In this document: positions 21,972 through 30,516 of the stretch, in pieces
How positions within the stretch are numbered: position 1 is the stretch's first letter
How the letters are laid out: each line of letters starts with the position of its first letter
NCBI GenBank assembly: GCA_946413265.1
Contig: CAMKJU010000013.1
Location: 1-62,943, forward strand
Direction of reading: 5' to 3'
Length of the DNA: 62,943 bases
Origin: an uncultured Lentisphaerota bacterium
GTDB lineage: Bacteria; Verrucomicrobiota; Kiritimatiellia; RFP12; UBA1067
The notes under the pieces: model-generated
The model's input: only the letters and a program-made list of their open reading frames with translations
Database searches by the model: none
Told to the model about the DNA's origin: nothing
Translations under genes and position numbers: made by a program

Positions 21972-24900
21972 CGAAATCATCCTTCGCAATTTGCGCCGCG
22001 ATTGCGGTGGTGGTCGCGACCAGCGCGGCACGCCACGCATTCGCGGCGACGCGATACATGTACAACACGATCGACGACGTGCGCGTAGCACCGCTTGTCG
22101 AGACGTCGTGGGGGCAGGGACGGCTACCACAAGGGCGAACTCTACCTCCACATCAACATGGGGCAGTCCGTTGACGCCACCGGCGCGAAATTCCAGAACG
22201 CCTGGTACAGGGCGCCCTCGAACAACCCGTCCGACAACGGCGTGAGCTTCTGGCCGGGTACAAACGGCGTGGGCGAGCAGTCCTGGATCAATCCCGTCAT
22301 TTACAACATCTCGCCCACGGCGGCGCTGGGTTCGTCCGTGGTGAGCGGACGCATTCTTGACGCGTCGGGTAATCCCGTCTCCGGCGTCAGGGTCAGGGCG
22401 ACGTCGCGCGTGGGCGTGGGCGCCGCCGCCACGTCAAATGCGAAGGGCATTTACGCGCTCGTCCTTCCCGCAGGCGAATACTGGATCACGGCCGGCGCGG
22501 AAGGCGAATACAGCCGGCGCGTCGTCAAGGTAGTCGCGACGGAGGGGACGAAGCGTGCGGACGGCGGCGCGCAGAACGTCGTCATCGGCAACCAGTGCGA
22601 CATCGACTTCGTCCCGGCTTCGGTCGTCGACGAGTTCGTGGAATACGTCGAGGCTACGGGAACACAATACGTCGATACGGGCGTCGAGGGCAGGGCCGGC
22701 ACGAAGGCGCACTTCACGTTCACCACGACCGAGCCGTACCAGAACGACCAGATGATCCTCGGCTCGCGTTCCACAGGCGGATCGAACCGCATTTACCACA
22801 CCTATCTTTACAGTAAGAGCACTCCGAGGGTCAACATCGGCTACGGGACGGTATACAACAGGACGACATGGCTGTATACCGCGTCCTCCACCCACACGAT
22901 GCAGACCGAGTTCACGACGAACGGCACAGTGAAGGCCGTGAACAACGGTTATGTGGCCGACAACAAGCATTCGGGCGCGGCGTCCGTCACCAGTGGCTGC
23001 ACCCTGTACGCGATGGCCTGCAACACGGGCGGCACAGCGGACATGTTCGCAAAGGCGAAGCTTTACTACATGAAGATATGGGCCACCGGCGAGGATGGCG
23101 CGTACCGGCTCGAGCGCAACTACGTTCCGTGCATGAAGGGCGGACGGGCGGGGCTTTACGACGCCGTTTCAAAGACGGTTTAATATCTACTATTCCTCTT
23201 CACGGTGTTACGGCACGAAAATTTGGCAGATTCCCGATGGCGGAACGGGCTACGCGCTCGTGCGCGACTTCGTGCCGTGCAAGAAGGGGGATCGGGTTGG
23301 CTTGTGGGATCGGGTGTCCGGCGACATCTTCTATCCGGCGGCGGGCACGCTCACCGCCGGCAGCACTGTTGCAGTCAACGCCGAACCGGACAAAATGCTG
23401 GAATACGTGGAGGCCGACGGTACGCAGTACATCGACACGGGAGTAAACGCCAGGTCCGGCACGAAGGCCACGGCCAAGCTCGTCTATACCGAATCTAACG
23501 TGTCTGTTAACGATAACTATTGCGGATATGTCGTTCTTGGTGCGAAAGGATCGTCGAACACGTCCTATTTGTACATGATCCGGCGGCATTATAACGGTGA
23601 AAACTGGCACTGGATGACGTGCTACGGCGGACGTTACCAGACGCTGTTCGAGGACATGGCGAAGGACCAGATGTACGTACTTGCATCCGAGATCACCACG
23701 AACGGAACGTGCAAGGCGACAAGGAACGGACGGAACGGGTTGGAAAGAGACTATTCGGGGCAAACGAGCAACGGATCTGTCGTCGGCGCTCTCGACACGG
23801 GCGTCAATTTCTATGCGCTGGCCGCGAACCTCAACGGCAATCCCGGACACTACGCGAAAGTGCGTCTCTACTCCATGACGATCGAACAGACGGACGAGAA
23901 CGGTGAATACCAGCTCGTGCGCGATTTCAGGCCATGCATCAAGAATGGCATCGCGGGTCTCTATGACGACATTTCAAAGAAGATATTCTACCCGGCGGCT
24001 GGAAGGCTTCGCGCGGCGGATAAGGCAGTGCCCGCGAAATTCGTCGAATATGTGGAGTCCGACGGCTCGCTGTACGTCGATACCTGCGTCAAGGGCAAAG
24101 CGGGGACGAAGGCCGAGATGACGTTCAACGCGAACGCGGACAACGGGAATCCGTCATACCTGCTTTCCTCATACGGCAACAAGGTCAACATGAACTTCTG
24201 CTATTTCGGCGATAGCATCAATGTTGGATTTGGCGGCAGTGATTGGGATACGTACTGGAGCGGTTATTCCAAAGGCACGCAATACACGTTGAAGTCCGAA
24301 TATACCCTGGCGAAGAAAGTGAATGCCAGTCTCAACGGTGACCAGGCTTCGGAAAAGGCCGCCACCGGCGGGACGAACAGCGGCGTGAACCTCTATGCGT
24401 TCGCGCGCAACAAAGCGGGACTAGTTGATGGCGGATGCAGCGTCAAGCTTTACGTTGGCGTCCGGCGCGACGGCCTCGGTCGCGAACTCCGGCGCGGAGG
24501 CCACGCTCACGTTCGCCGTCGCAGACGGCATCGCAGCCACGATGAACGGCATCACCTTCGCCAGTAACATCATGCTTGCCAAGACGGGTGGTGGCAAACT
24601 TACGACTGTAGGGTCTGCATGGAGTTCGATTACGGTGTCGAACGGCACGCTGGCGGTTTCCGCACAGTCGTCCACCATTGGCTCGGTTTATCTGGCGAAA
24701 GGGGCCGTCCTCGATCTCGGCGGGAAAACCGTCACGTGCGGGACGTTCTCCGGCGCGGGAAAGGTCATGAACGGCACCCTCACCGTTACGGGCACGCTGT
24801 CTGCGGTGGTCCGCAACCCCTTGACGTTCACTGGCGTGGCGCTTGACGTTTCGGGCGCAGGCGTGGCGATTACCAATCCCGAAAGCATCACGGGACGCGA

Positions 24901-25048
24901 TCCGATCGGCGTCGCCACGTCCGACCAGCCGATCACGGGGCTGGCGCGCGCGACCGTGTTTGGCTGGAAAGTGCAGGTCACGCAGGACGGCGACGTTTAC
25001 AAGCTGGAGCTTGTGCCCTCCAACGGCTTCCATCTGTTTGTCAGGTAG
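21971..25048 (+). pseudogene. Decayed large secreted protein (cysteine-peptidase-like N-terminus plus repeated modules)
   Basis: One ancestral gene is visible in three frames. From 21971 an ACG replaces the expected ATG and is followed by a signal peptide (KSSFAICAAIAVVVATSA) and VAPLVETSWGQG, like the start of C10/C39-type peptidases. At about 22115 the frame changes to DGYHKGELYLHINMGQ, so the catalytic core is deleted. A carboxypeptidase-regulatory-like domain (VSGRILDASGNPVSGVRVRA) follows, then three repeats of a surface module with EYVEADGTQYIDTG at one end and AGLYDAVSKKIFYPA at the other. The first repeat stops at 23183, the next continue in another frame from about 23220, and a third frame from about 24430 gives an autotransporter-like beta tail ending LELVPSNGFHLFVR. 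Several independent lesions argue against a sequencing error. Confidence 0.8.
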
Positions 25049-25099
25049 CCCTCGGCCAGACCGCGAAGTCCAGTTGCCGGAGTATGGCGTTGCGTGAAT

Positions 25100-25187
25100 C
25101 CGCACCTAAAATGCAAAATGCAAAATAGGTGCGGAAATTTCTGACAGGTGAAGTCCGCACCTAAATTGCAAATGCAAAATAGGGGAG
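25100..25187. repeat. Inverted/direct repeat array upstream of ATPase gene 2
   Basis: CCGCACCTA (25100-25108) faces TAGGTGCGG (25126-25134), a perfect 9-bp inverted repeat around AATGCAAAATGC-type sequence. A second unit starts with CCGCACCTA at 25155-25163 and similar TGCAAATGCAAAA filler, but its right arm has decayed to TAGGGGAG (25180-25187). The units are 55 bp apart. The array ends 32 nt before the TATAAT box of ATPase gene 2. The sequence differs from the arrays at the other copies while the layout is the same. Confidence 0.85.
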
Positions 25188-25219
25188 TTTTTCGGATTGA
25201 CCTTCGCGACCGGTTTTTG

Positions 25220-25225
25220 TATAAT
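25220..25225 (+). promoter_or_regulatory. Promoter -10 of ATPase gene 2, overlapping an upstream ATG
   Basis: TATAAT at 25220-25225 overlaps the ATG at 25224. A transcript starting about 7 nt downstream would begin at or near GTG 25233, implying a leaderless message. Confidence 0.6.
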
Positions 25226-25232
25226 GCGCCGC

Positions 25233-26696
25233 GTGAAAAAAAACAAGGAAAAGTTCTTCGGGCGTGATGCCGAGCTCGCGCAGCTGAATGGGCTGTGGCC
25301 CAAGGGTACGGCCTCGCTTGTGACGTGCCGCGGGCGGCGGCGCATCGGGAAGTCCACGCTGATCGAGGAGTTCGCGCGGCGTTCCGACGCAAGGTTCCTA
25401 AAACTGGAGGGACTTCGCCCGAAGCCGGGCATGACCGAGCGCGACCAATTGGCGTTCTTCGCGGCAAAGCTCTCCGCGCAGACGGGTTGCGAGAGGACGC
25501 CGCCATCAGACTGGTATTCCGCCTTCGTGCGGCTTGACCGCGAGCTTGGCGGGCGCGGGCGCATGGTTGTCCTCCTTGACGAGATTTCGTGGATGGCGCA
25601 CTATTCTCTGACGTTTCCAGAGATACTGAAGAACGCATGGGACGATCTCTTCAAGAAACACCGGAATCTCGTGCTGGTGCTTTGCGGAAGCGTGTCTAGT
25701 TGGATACGCGACGCGATCGTCCAGAGCAAGGCGTACGTAGGGAGGCGTTCGCTTGACATGGTGGTGGGGGAACTGCCGCCGTGCGAGTGCGTCAAGTTCT
25801 GGGGGCGCAAGGCGGCGCGGACTGACCCTCGCGAGATCATCGACGTCCTTTCGGTGACGGGCGGCGTTCCGAGATATCTGGAGGAGGTCGATCCGTCGCT
25901 CTCCGCCATCGACAACATCCGGCGGTTGTGCTTTATGCCGAGGAGTCTTCTGCGTGAGGACTTCGACGACATGTTCGGCGATGTGATCACCGAGCAGACG
26001 AGGCTTTCCGCAAGCGTGCTGAGGACGTTTCTGGACGGGTCGAAGACGGCGGCGGAAGTGGCCGAGGCATTGAAGATAGAGCGAGGCGGGGACATCACGG
26101 CGGTCATCGAGAACCTGTCCGAGGCTGGGTTTCTCGCGGAGGCGGGACGGATCAATCCGGAGACAGGACGTGAACTTCGCGAGCGGCGTTTCCGTTTGCG
26201 CGACAACTATGCCCGGTTCTACCTTAAGTGCGTTGAGCCGAACAAGCGGGTCATAGATGACGGTGCGTTCACGTTTGCGTCCCTGAGCGAGCTGGAGGGG
26301 TATGACGCCCTGATGGGGTTGGCGTTTGAGAACCTTGTCCAAAACAACTACCGCCTGCTTGTTCCGTATCTGCACCTTGACGGACTCGTGATTACGTCCG
26401 CCGGATCGTACCTGCGACGTGCGGCGAAGGGTTCGAGGGGACGAAAGGGATGCCAGATAGATCTCCTGATACAGACGCGACGGGCGATTTGCGTGGTCGA
26501 GGTCAAGCGCATGAGGGAGATTGGACGCGACATCATAGACGAGGTTGACAGGAAGGTTCGTGCAATCAAGCGTCCGAATGGGTTTTCCGCCAAGACGGCA
26601 CTCGTCTATGACGGGCACCTGTCACCTGTTGCAAGCGCAGACGGCTACTTTGATGCAATTGTTCCGTTTTCAAGACTGCTCGGCCTTCAGAAATAG
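25233..26696 (+). CDS. AAA-family ATPase with winged helix and DUF234/PD-(D/E)XK-like domain (copy 2)
   Basis: The protein has 487 residues if started at GTG 25233. Walker A is GRRRIGKST at 34-42. Walker B is MVVLLDEISWMAHY. The sensor-like strand LVLVLCGSVSSWIRD, the winged-helix-like SKTAAEVAEALKIERGG segment and the C-terminal GCQIDLLIQTRR...VVEVKRM nuclease signature all align with copy 1 at 4332-5771. The catalytic Glu of the nuclease core is in MGLAFENLV. ATG 25224 lies inside the -10 box, so GTG 25233 is preferred; the TTG/ATG starts further upstream are unlikely. It follows a decayed gene and its own repeat array. Function remains open; sequence-specific DNA recognition is plausible. 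Confidence 0.83.
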   Translation: MKKNKEKFFGRDAELAQLNGLWPKGTASLVTCRGRRRIGKSTLIEEFARRSDARFLKLEGLRPKPGMTERDQLAFFAAKLSAQTGCERTPPSDWYSAFVRLDRELGGRGRMVVLLDEISWMAHYSLTFPEILKNAWDDLFKKHRNLVLVLCGSVSSWIRDAIVQSKAYVGRRSLDMVVGELPPCECVKFWGRKAARTDPREIIDVLSVTGGVPRYLEEVDPSLSAIDNIRRLCFMPRSLLREDFDDMFGDVITEQTRLSASVLRTFLDGSKTAAEVAEALKIERGGDITAVIENLSEAGFLAEAGRINPETGRELRERRFRLRDNYARFYLKCVEPNKRVIDDGAFTFASLSELEGYDALMGLAFENLVQNNYRLLVPYLHLDGLVITSAGSYLRRAAKGSRGRKGCQIDLLIQTRRAICVVEVKRMREIGRDIIDEVDRKVRAIKRPNGFSAKTALVYDGHLSPVASADGYFDAIVPFSRLLGLQK

Positions 26697-26764
26697 GTTC
26701 TGTACGCATCTGAAACATGAGAAATAGAGCACCCCATTTTCCACTTGCGCTGAGTATGCGGATT

Positions 26765-26773
26765 TGGCATACT
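26765..26773 (+). promoter_or_regulatory. Promoter of the araA operon
   Basis: TGGCATACT gives an extended -10 with CATACT at 26768-26773, with TTGCGC about 17 bp upstream as a possible -35. The leader of about 105 nt contains a CAAGCC/GGCTTG hairpin near 26823-26838 and no clear ribosome site. Confidence 0.5.
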
Positions 26774-26885
26774 AACCGCGCTGAACCTTTCAGACGCGCA
26801 GTGCAGTTTTCGTGAGTTCCGCCAAGCCGCGTGGCTTGCCTCGCGAACGGCGCGAATGAAGGCTCCGCAAAGGCCTACCTCAGAT

Positions 26886-28364
26886 ATGAAGAAGATGAAA
26901 GACTACGAGTTCTGGTTTGTCGTCGGCAGCCAGTTCCTCTACGGACCCGAAGTACTGGACACCGTCGCGAAGCGCGCGGCGGAGATGGTCGACAAGCTGA
27001 ACAAGGGCGGCAAGCTCCCATGCAAGGTCGTGTTCAAGACCGTCGTCAAGACATCTGAGGAGGCCACCGAGACCGTCAAGGCCGCGAACTTCGACGACGC
27101 ATGCGCGGGCGTGATCACGTGGTGCCACACGTTCTCGCCGTCCAAGATGTGGCTCAACGGCCTCAAGCTCCTGCAGAAGCCGTGGTGCCATCTCGCCACG
27201 CAGTACAACCGATCGATCCCCGACACGGGCATCGACATGGACTTCATGAACCTCAACCAGGCGGCCCACGGCGACCGCGAGCACGGCTTCATCGGCGCGC
27301 GCCTCCGCATGACGCGTAAGGTGATCGCGGGACACTGGCAGGATGCGGACGTAGCCGCCCGCCTCGCGTCGTGGATGCGCGTCGCGGTGGGCGTTGCCTT
27401 CTCCCGCGCGCTCAAGGTCATGCGTTTCGGCGACAACATGCGCAACGTGGCCGTCACCGAGGGCGACAAGGTGTGCGTGCAGGAGGTCATGGGCTGGCAG
27501 GTCAACACGTGGCCGGTCGGCACGCTCGTCGAGTACATCGACGCCGTCACGGACGCCGAAGTTGACGCGCTCGTGAAGGAGTACAAGAAGCTCTACGCCT
27601 TCAACACGAAGAACCTGGAAGCCGTCCGCTATCAGGCGCGCGAGGAGATCGCGATGAAGAAGATGCTGGACGCGGAAGGCTGCGCGGCCTATACCAATAC
27701 TTTCGAGGATCTCTACGGCATGCAGCAGCTCCCCGGCCTCGCCTCGCAGCGTCTCATGGCGCAGGGCTACGGCTACGGCGCGGAGGGCGACTGGAAGGTG
27801 GCTGCGATGACGGCTATCGTCAAGGCGATGAGCGAGGGGCAGAAGGGCGGCACCGCGTTCATGGAGGACTACACCTACGAGCTCGCGAAGGGCAAGGAAT
27901 ACTCGCTCGGCGCGCACATGCTGGAGGTGTGCCCCTCCATAGCGGCGGCGAAGCCGAAAGTCGAGGTGCATCCGCTCGGCATCGGCGGCAAGGCCGACCC
28001 CGCGCGCCTCGTCTTCGAGGGACGCGCCGGCAAGGCGATCGTGATCTCGCTCGTGGACATGGGCGGGCGCCTCCGCATGATCGTGCAGGACATCGAATGC
28101 GTGAAACCGATCTACAAGATGCCGAACCTGCCCGTCGCGCGCGTGATGTGGCGGGCGATGCCCGACCTCAAGCGCGGCGTCGAGTGCTGGATCACGGCGG
28201 GCGGCGCGCACCACACCACGCTCACGTACGACGTCACCGCCGAGCAGATGCACGACTTCGCCGCCATCATGGGCATCGAGTTCGTCCACATCACGAAGGA
28301 CACCACGGTCGAGAGCCTTGAGAAGGAGCTCTTCCTTAACGACCTCGCGTGGAAGCTGAAGTGA
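26886..28364 (+). CDS. araA: L-arabinose isomerase
   Basis: The 492-residue cytoplasmic enzyme interconverts L-arabinose and L-ribulose. Family segments are YEFWFVVGSQFLYG at the start, GVITWCHTFSPSKMWL, the active-site HGDREHGFIGAR, FEDLYGMQQLPGLASQRLMA, FMEDYTYEL and WITAGGAHHTT. Length equals that of known AraA (about 500). ATG 26886 gives the family start MKKMKDYEFWF; ATG 26856 is in frame but adds non-conserved residues. No araB or araD is in the window. A decarboxylase gene follows after 4 bp. Confidence 0.95.
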   Translation: MKKMKDYEFWFVVGSQFLYGPEVLDTVAKRAAEMVDKLNKGGKLPCKVVFKTVVKTSEEATETVKAANFDDACAGVITWCHTFSPSKMWLNGLKLLQKPWCHLATQYNRSIPDTGIDMDFMNLNQAAHGDREHGFIGARLRMTRKVIAGHWQDADVAARLASWMRVAVGVAFSRALKVMRFGDNMRNVAVTEGDKVCVQEVMGWQVNTWPVGTLVEYIDAVTDAEVDALVKEYKKLYAFNTKNLEAVRYQAREEIAMKKMLDAEGCAAYTNTFEDLYGMQQLPGLASQRLMAQGYGYGAEGDWKVAAMTAIVKAMSEGQKGGTAFMEDYTYELAKGKEYSLGAHMLEVCPSIAAAKPKVEVHPLGIGGKADPARLVFEGRAGKAIVISLVDMGGRLRMIVQDIECVKPIYKMPNLPVARVMWRAMPDLKRGVECWITAGGAHHTTLTYDVTAEQMHDFAAIMGIEFVHITKDTTVESLEKELFLNDLAWKLK

Positions 28365-28368
28365 CGCC

Positions 28369-30507
28369 GTGATCAGGACGCTCACGGTTTTCTACCTCCA
28401 CGCGCCGCACCGCCTGGACGCGAAGAACCTGCCGGTGATGGAGTACGGCCTGTCGGATGCGTTCCGCGACTTCTGCCGCGAGACGTTCGACGCGCGCGGC
28501 CCGCTCGACTACCCGCCGCTGAAGCTCGTGACCGTCCACGCGCCGGACGACCTGGCGCGTGCGCTCTTCACGAGCGGCGGGCCGCGCGGGGTGCTGACGG
28601 ATGCCGGGCGCGCGTGCTGCCTGTTCCTCATCGACGACGGATTCATGTCCGCCGACATCGAGGGGCGTCCGCTGCGCGCCTGGATGAAGCTCTTCTTCCC
28701 CGCCATCCCCAAGGTGGTGGTGACGCGTCCGGGCCATCCCGACGTGGCGCTCCCCGCGCGCCGCTGGACGAAGAAGGACTTCGCCGTCTTCACGCATCCG
28801 GCGAAATGCCGCGAGCGGATCGTGCATCTCTTCAAGAGCTTCTGGATGCCGCGCTTCTCCACGGCGCTCCGTCAGTACGTAACCACGAAGGCCGGCACGA
28901 ACTGGCACACGCCCGGACACAACGGCGGGCGCGCGTTCTCCACGTCGCCGTTCCTGCGCGGGTTCTTCGAGTCCTACGGCGGGACGATTTTCCGCGCCGA
29001 CCTCTCCGTGTCGGTGGAGTCGCTGGGCGACCTCTCCAGCCCCGAGGCGCGCACGCCCCTCTCCGAGGCGCAGAAACTCACGAGCGAGATCTTCGGCACG
29101 GCGCAGAGCTGCTACATCACGAACGGCACGTCCACCTCGAACAAGGCGATGCTGATGACGCTGCTGCGTCCGGGCGAGACGGTGCTGATCGACCGCAACT
29201 GCCACAAGAGCGTCCACCACGCCGTGGTGACCTCCGGCGCGGTGCCGCGTTACCTGCCCGCGCGCTGGAACGCCCGATTGGGCGTGTGGGGGCCCGTGGC
29301 CCTCGAGGACATCCAGCACGAACTGGCGTCAGCAGCTGGCGCGCGGCTCCTCGTCCTCACCACCTGCACCTACGAGGGCGTGCTCTACCCCGTGTGGGAG
29401 ATCGCGCGCCTCTGCGAAAAGGCGGGCGTGCTGTTCTATGCGGACGAGGCATGGGCCGCGCACCTCAATTTCCATCCGTTCTATACGTTCGGACGCGGGA
29501 AGGGCGACACGGTGCGTTACAACGCCGTGAACGAGACGTGCGGCGCGCACTTCTCGGTGCAGTCCACCCACAAGACGCTCGCGGCGTTCTCGCAGGCGTC
29601 GATGATCCACGTCGCTACGCGCTTCAAGCAGCTGCTGGAAGAAGATTCCTCGCCGGCGTTCCGCTGGCTGCGGAAGCGCTTCACGCTCCATGGACGCGGC
29701 AGCTACGAGAAGTTCTCGCACGATTTGCACGAGATTCTCCGCTACTGGCACTCCACCTCGCCGCACTACCCGTTCCTCGCGGCGCTCGACGTGGCGGGCG
29801 TGCAGATGCGTCTGGAGGGCCTGAAGCTGATCGACGAGCGCCTGCGCTGGGTGTCGGCATTCCGCAAGCGGGTGTCCGACGTGTGCGGCAAACCGGAGAA
29901 CGTCTGCTTCGCCGGGTTGGAGGAGATCGCCGGGCGCGCGGCGGACTGGCGTGCGGCCGGCTATCTGAAGGACCCACTGAAGATCGTGCTGCAGCTCAAG
30001 TCGCCGACGGCCTGCGTCGCCTTCAAGAAGGCGCTCCTCAAGGCGCACATCCAGTGGGAGAAGTCGAGCGCCACCACGGTGCTGTTCCTTGTGACGGCGG
30101 GCACGATGGAGGAGCATTTCGAGTATCTCTTCCGCGTCTGCCGACAGAACGCCCGTCTGATCGGCGCGCCCCCGGCGACGACTGGGGGAGGGCGCATCCT
30201 GGAGGCGGTGTCCGGGCAGCCCGTCGCGCTGCCGCGCGATGCGGCGCTCTGTGACGGCGAACTCGTGCAGATCGAACAGTCCGAGGGACGCATCGCCTCG
30301 CAGTTCCTCGTGCCGTATCCGCCCGGCATTCCGGTGTTCATCCCGGGGTTGCGGATCACGAAGGCGATGATCCGGCTCATCCGCGACGTCATTGCCTCGG
30401 ACGGCCCCGGTGCCGTCCACGGGCTCTTCTGCCGCGGCGGACACGCCCCCTACTTTGTCGAGGTCCTCAACAAGGACGAAGAGTCCCGCGTCCAAATGCT
30501 TACATAA
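28369..30507 (+). CDS. Orn/Lys/Arg decarboxylase, fold-type I (biodegradative type)
   Basis: The 712-residue PLP enzyme has an N-terminal response-regulator-like wing domain (about 1-120), a central aminotransferase-like domain and a C-terminal domain. Diagnostic are THKTLAAFSQASMIHV with the PLP lysine K402, FYADEAWAAHLNFHP with the pyridine-binding Asp, TNGTSTSNKAM, and PYPPGIPVFIPG near the end. It decarboxylates arginine, lysine or ornithine; which one cannot be told by eye. It starts at GTG, 4 bp after araA, and an HzsA-like cytochrome gene follows 9 bp later. Ornithine carbamoyltransferase lies further downstream, so an arginine/ornithine role is plausible. Confidence 0.92.
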   Translation: MIRTLTVFYLHAPHRLDAKNLPVMEYGLSDAFRDFCRETFDARGPLDYPPLKLVTVHAPDDLARALFTSGGPRGVLTDAGRACCLFLIDDGFMSADIEGRPLRAWMKLFFPAIPKVVVTRPGHPDVALPARRWTKKDFAVFTHPAKCRERIVHLFKSFWMPRFSTALRQYVTTKAGTNWHTPGHNGGRAFSTSPFLRGFFESYGGTIFRADLSVSVESLGDLSSPEARTPLSEAQKLTSEIFGTAQSCYITNGTSTSNKAMLMTLLRPGETVLIDRNCHKSVHHAVVTSGAVPRYLPARWNARLGVWGPVALEDIQHELASAAGARLLVLTTCTYEGVLYPVWEIARLCEKAGVLFYADEAWAAHLNFHPFYTFGRGKGDTVRYNAVNETCGAHFSVQSTHKTLAAFSQASMIHVATRFKQLLEEDSSPAFRWLRKRFTLHGRGSYEKFSHDLHEILRYWHSTSPHYPFLAALDVAGVQMRLEGLKLIDERLRWVSAFRKRVSDVCGKPENVCFAGLEEIAGRAADWRAAGYLKDPLKIVLQLKSPTACVAFKKALLKAHIQWEKSSATTVLFLVTAGTMEEHFEYLFRVCRQNARLIGAPPATTGGGRILEAVSGQPVALPRDAALCDGELVQIEQSEGRIASQFLVPYPPGIPVFIPGLRITKAMIRLIRDVIASDGPGAVHGLFCRGGHAPYFVEVLNKDEESRVQMLT

Positions 30508-30516
30508 GGAAAAACC

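Noticed and set aside
23260..24567. Independent gene starting near 23260
   Set aside because: No ribosome site or signal peptide at its start; its modules repeat those of the preceding frame, so it belongs to one decayed gene.
24425..25048. Independent secreted protein of 207 residues
   Set aside because: It starts at a TTG within a repeat module and continues the same protein in a shifted frame; treated as the tail of the decayed gene.
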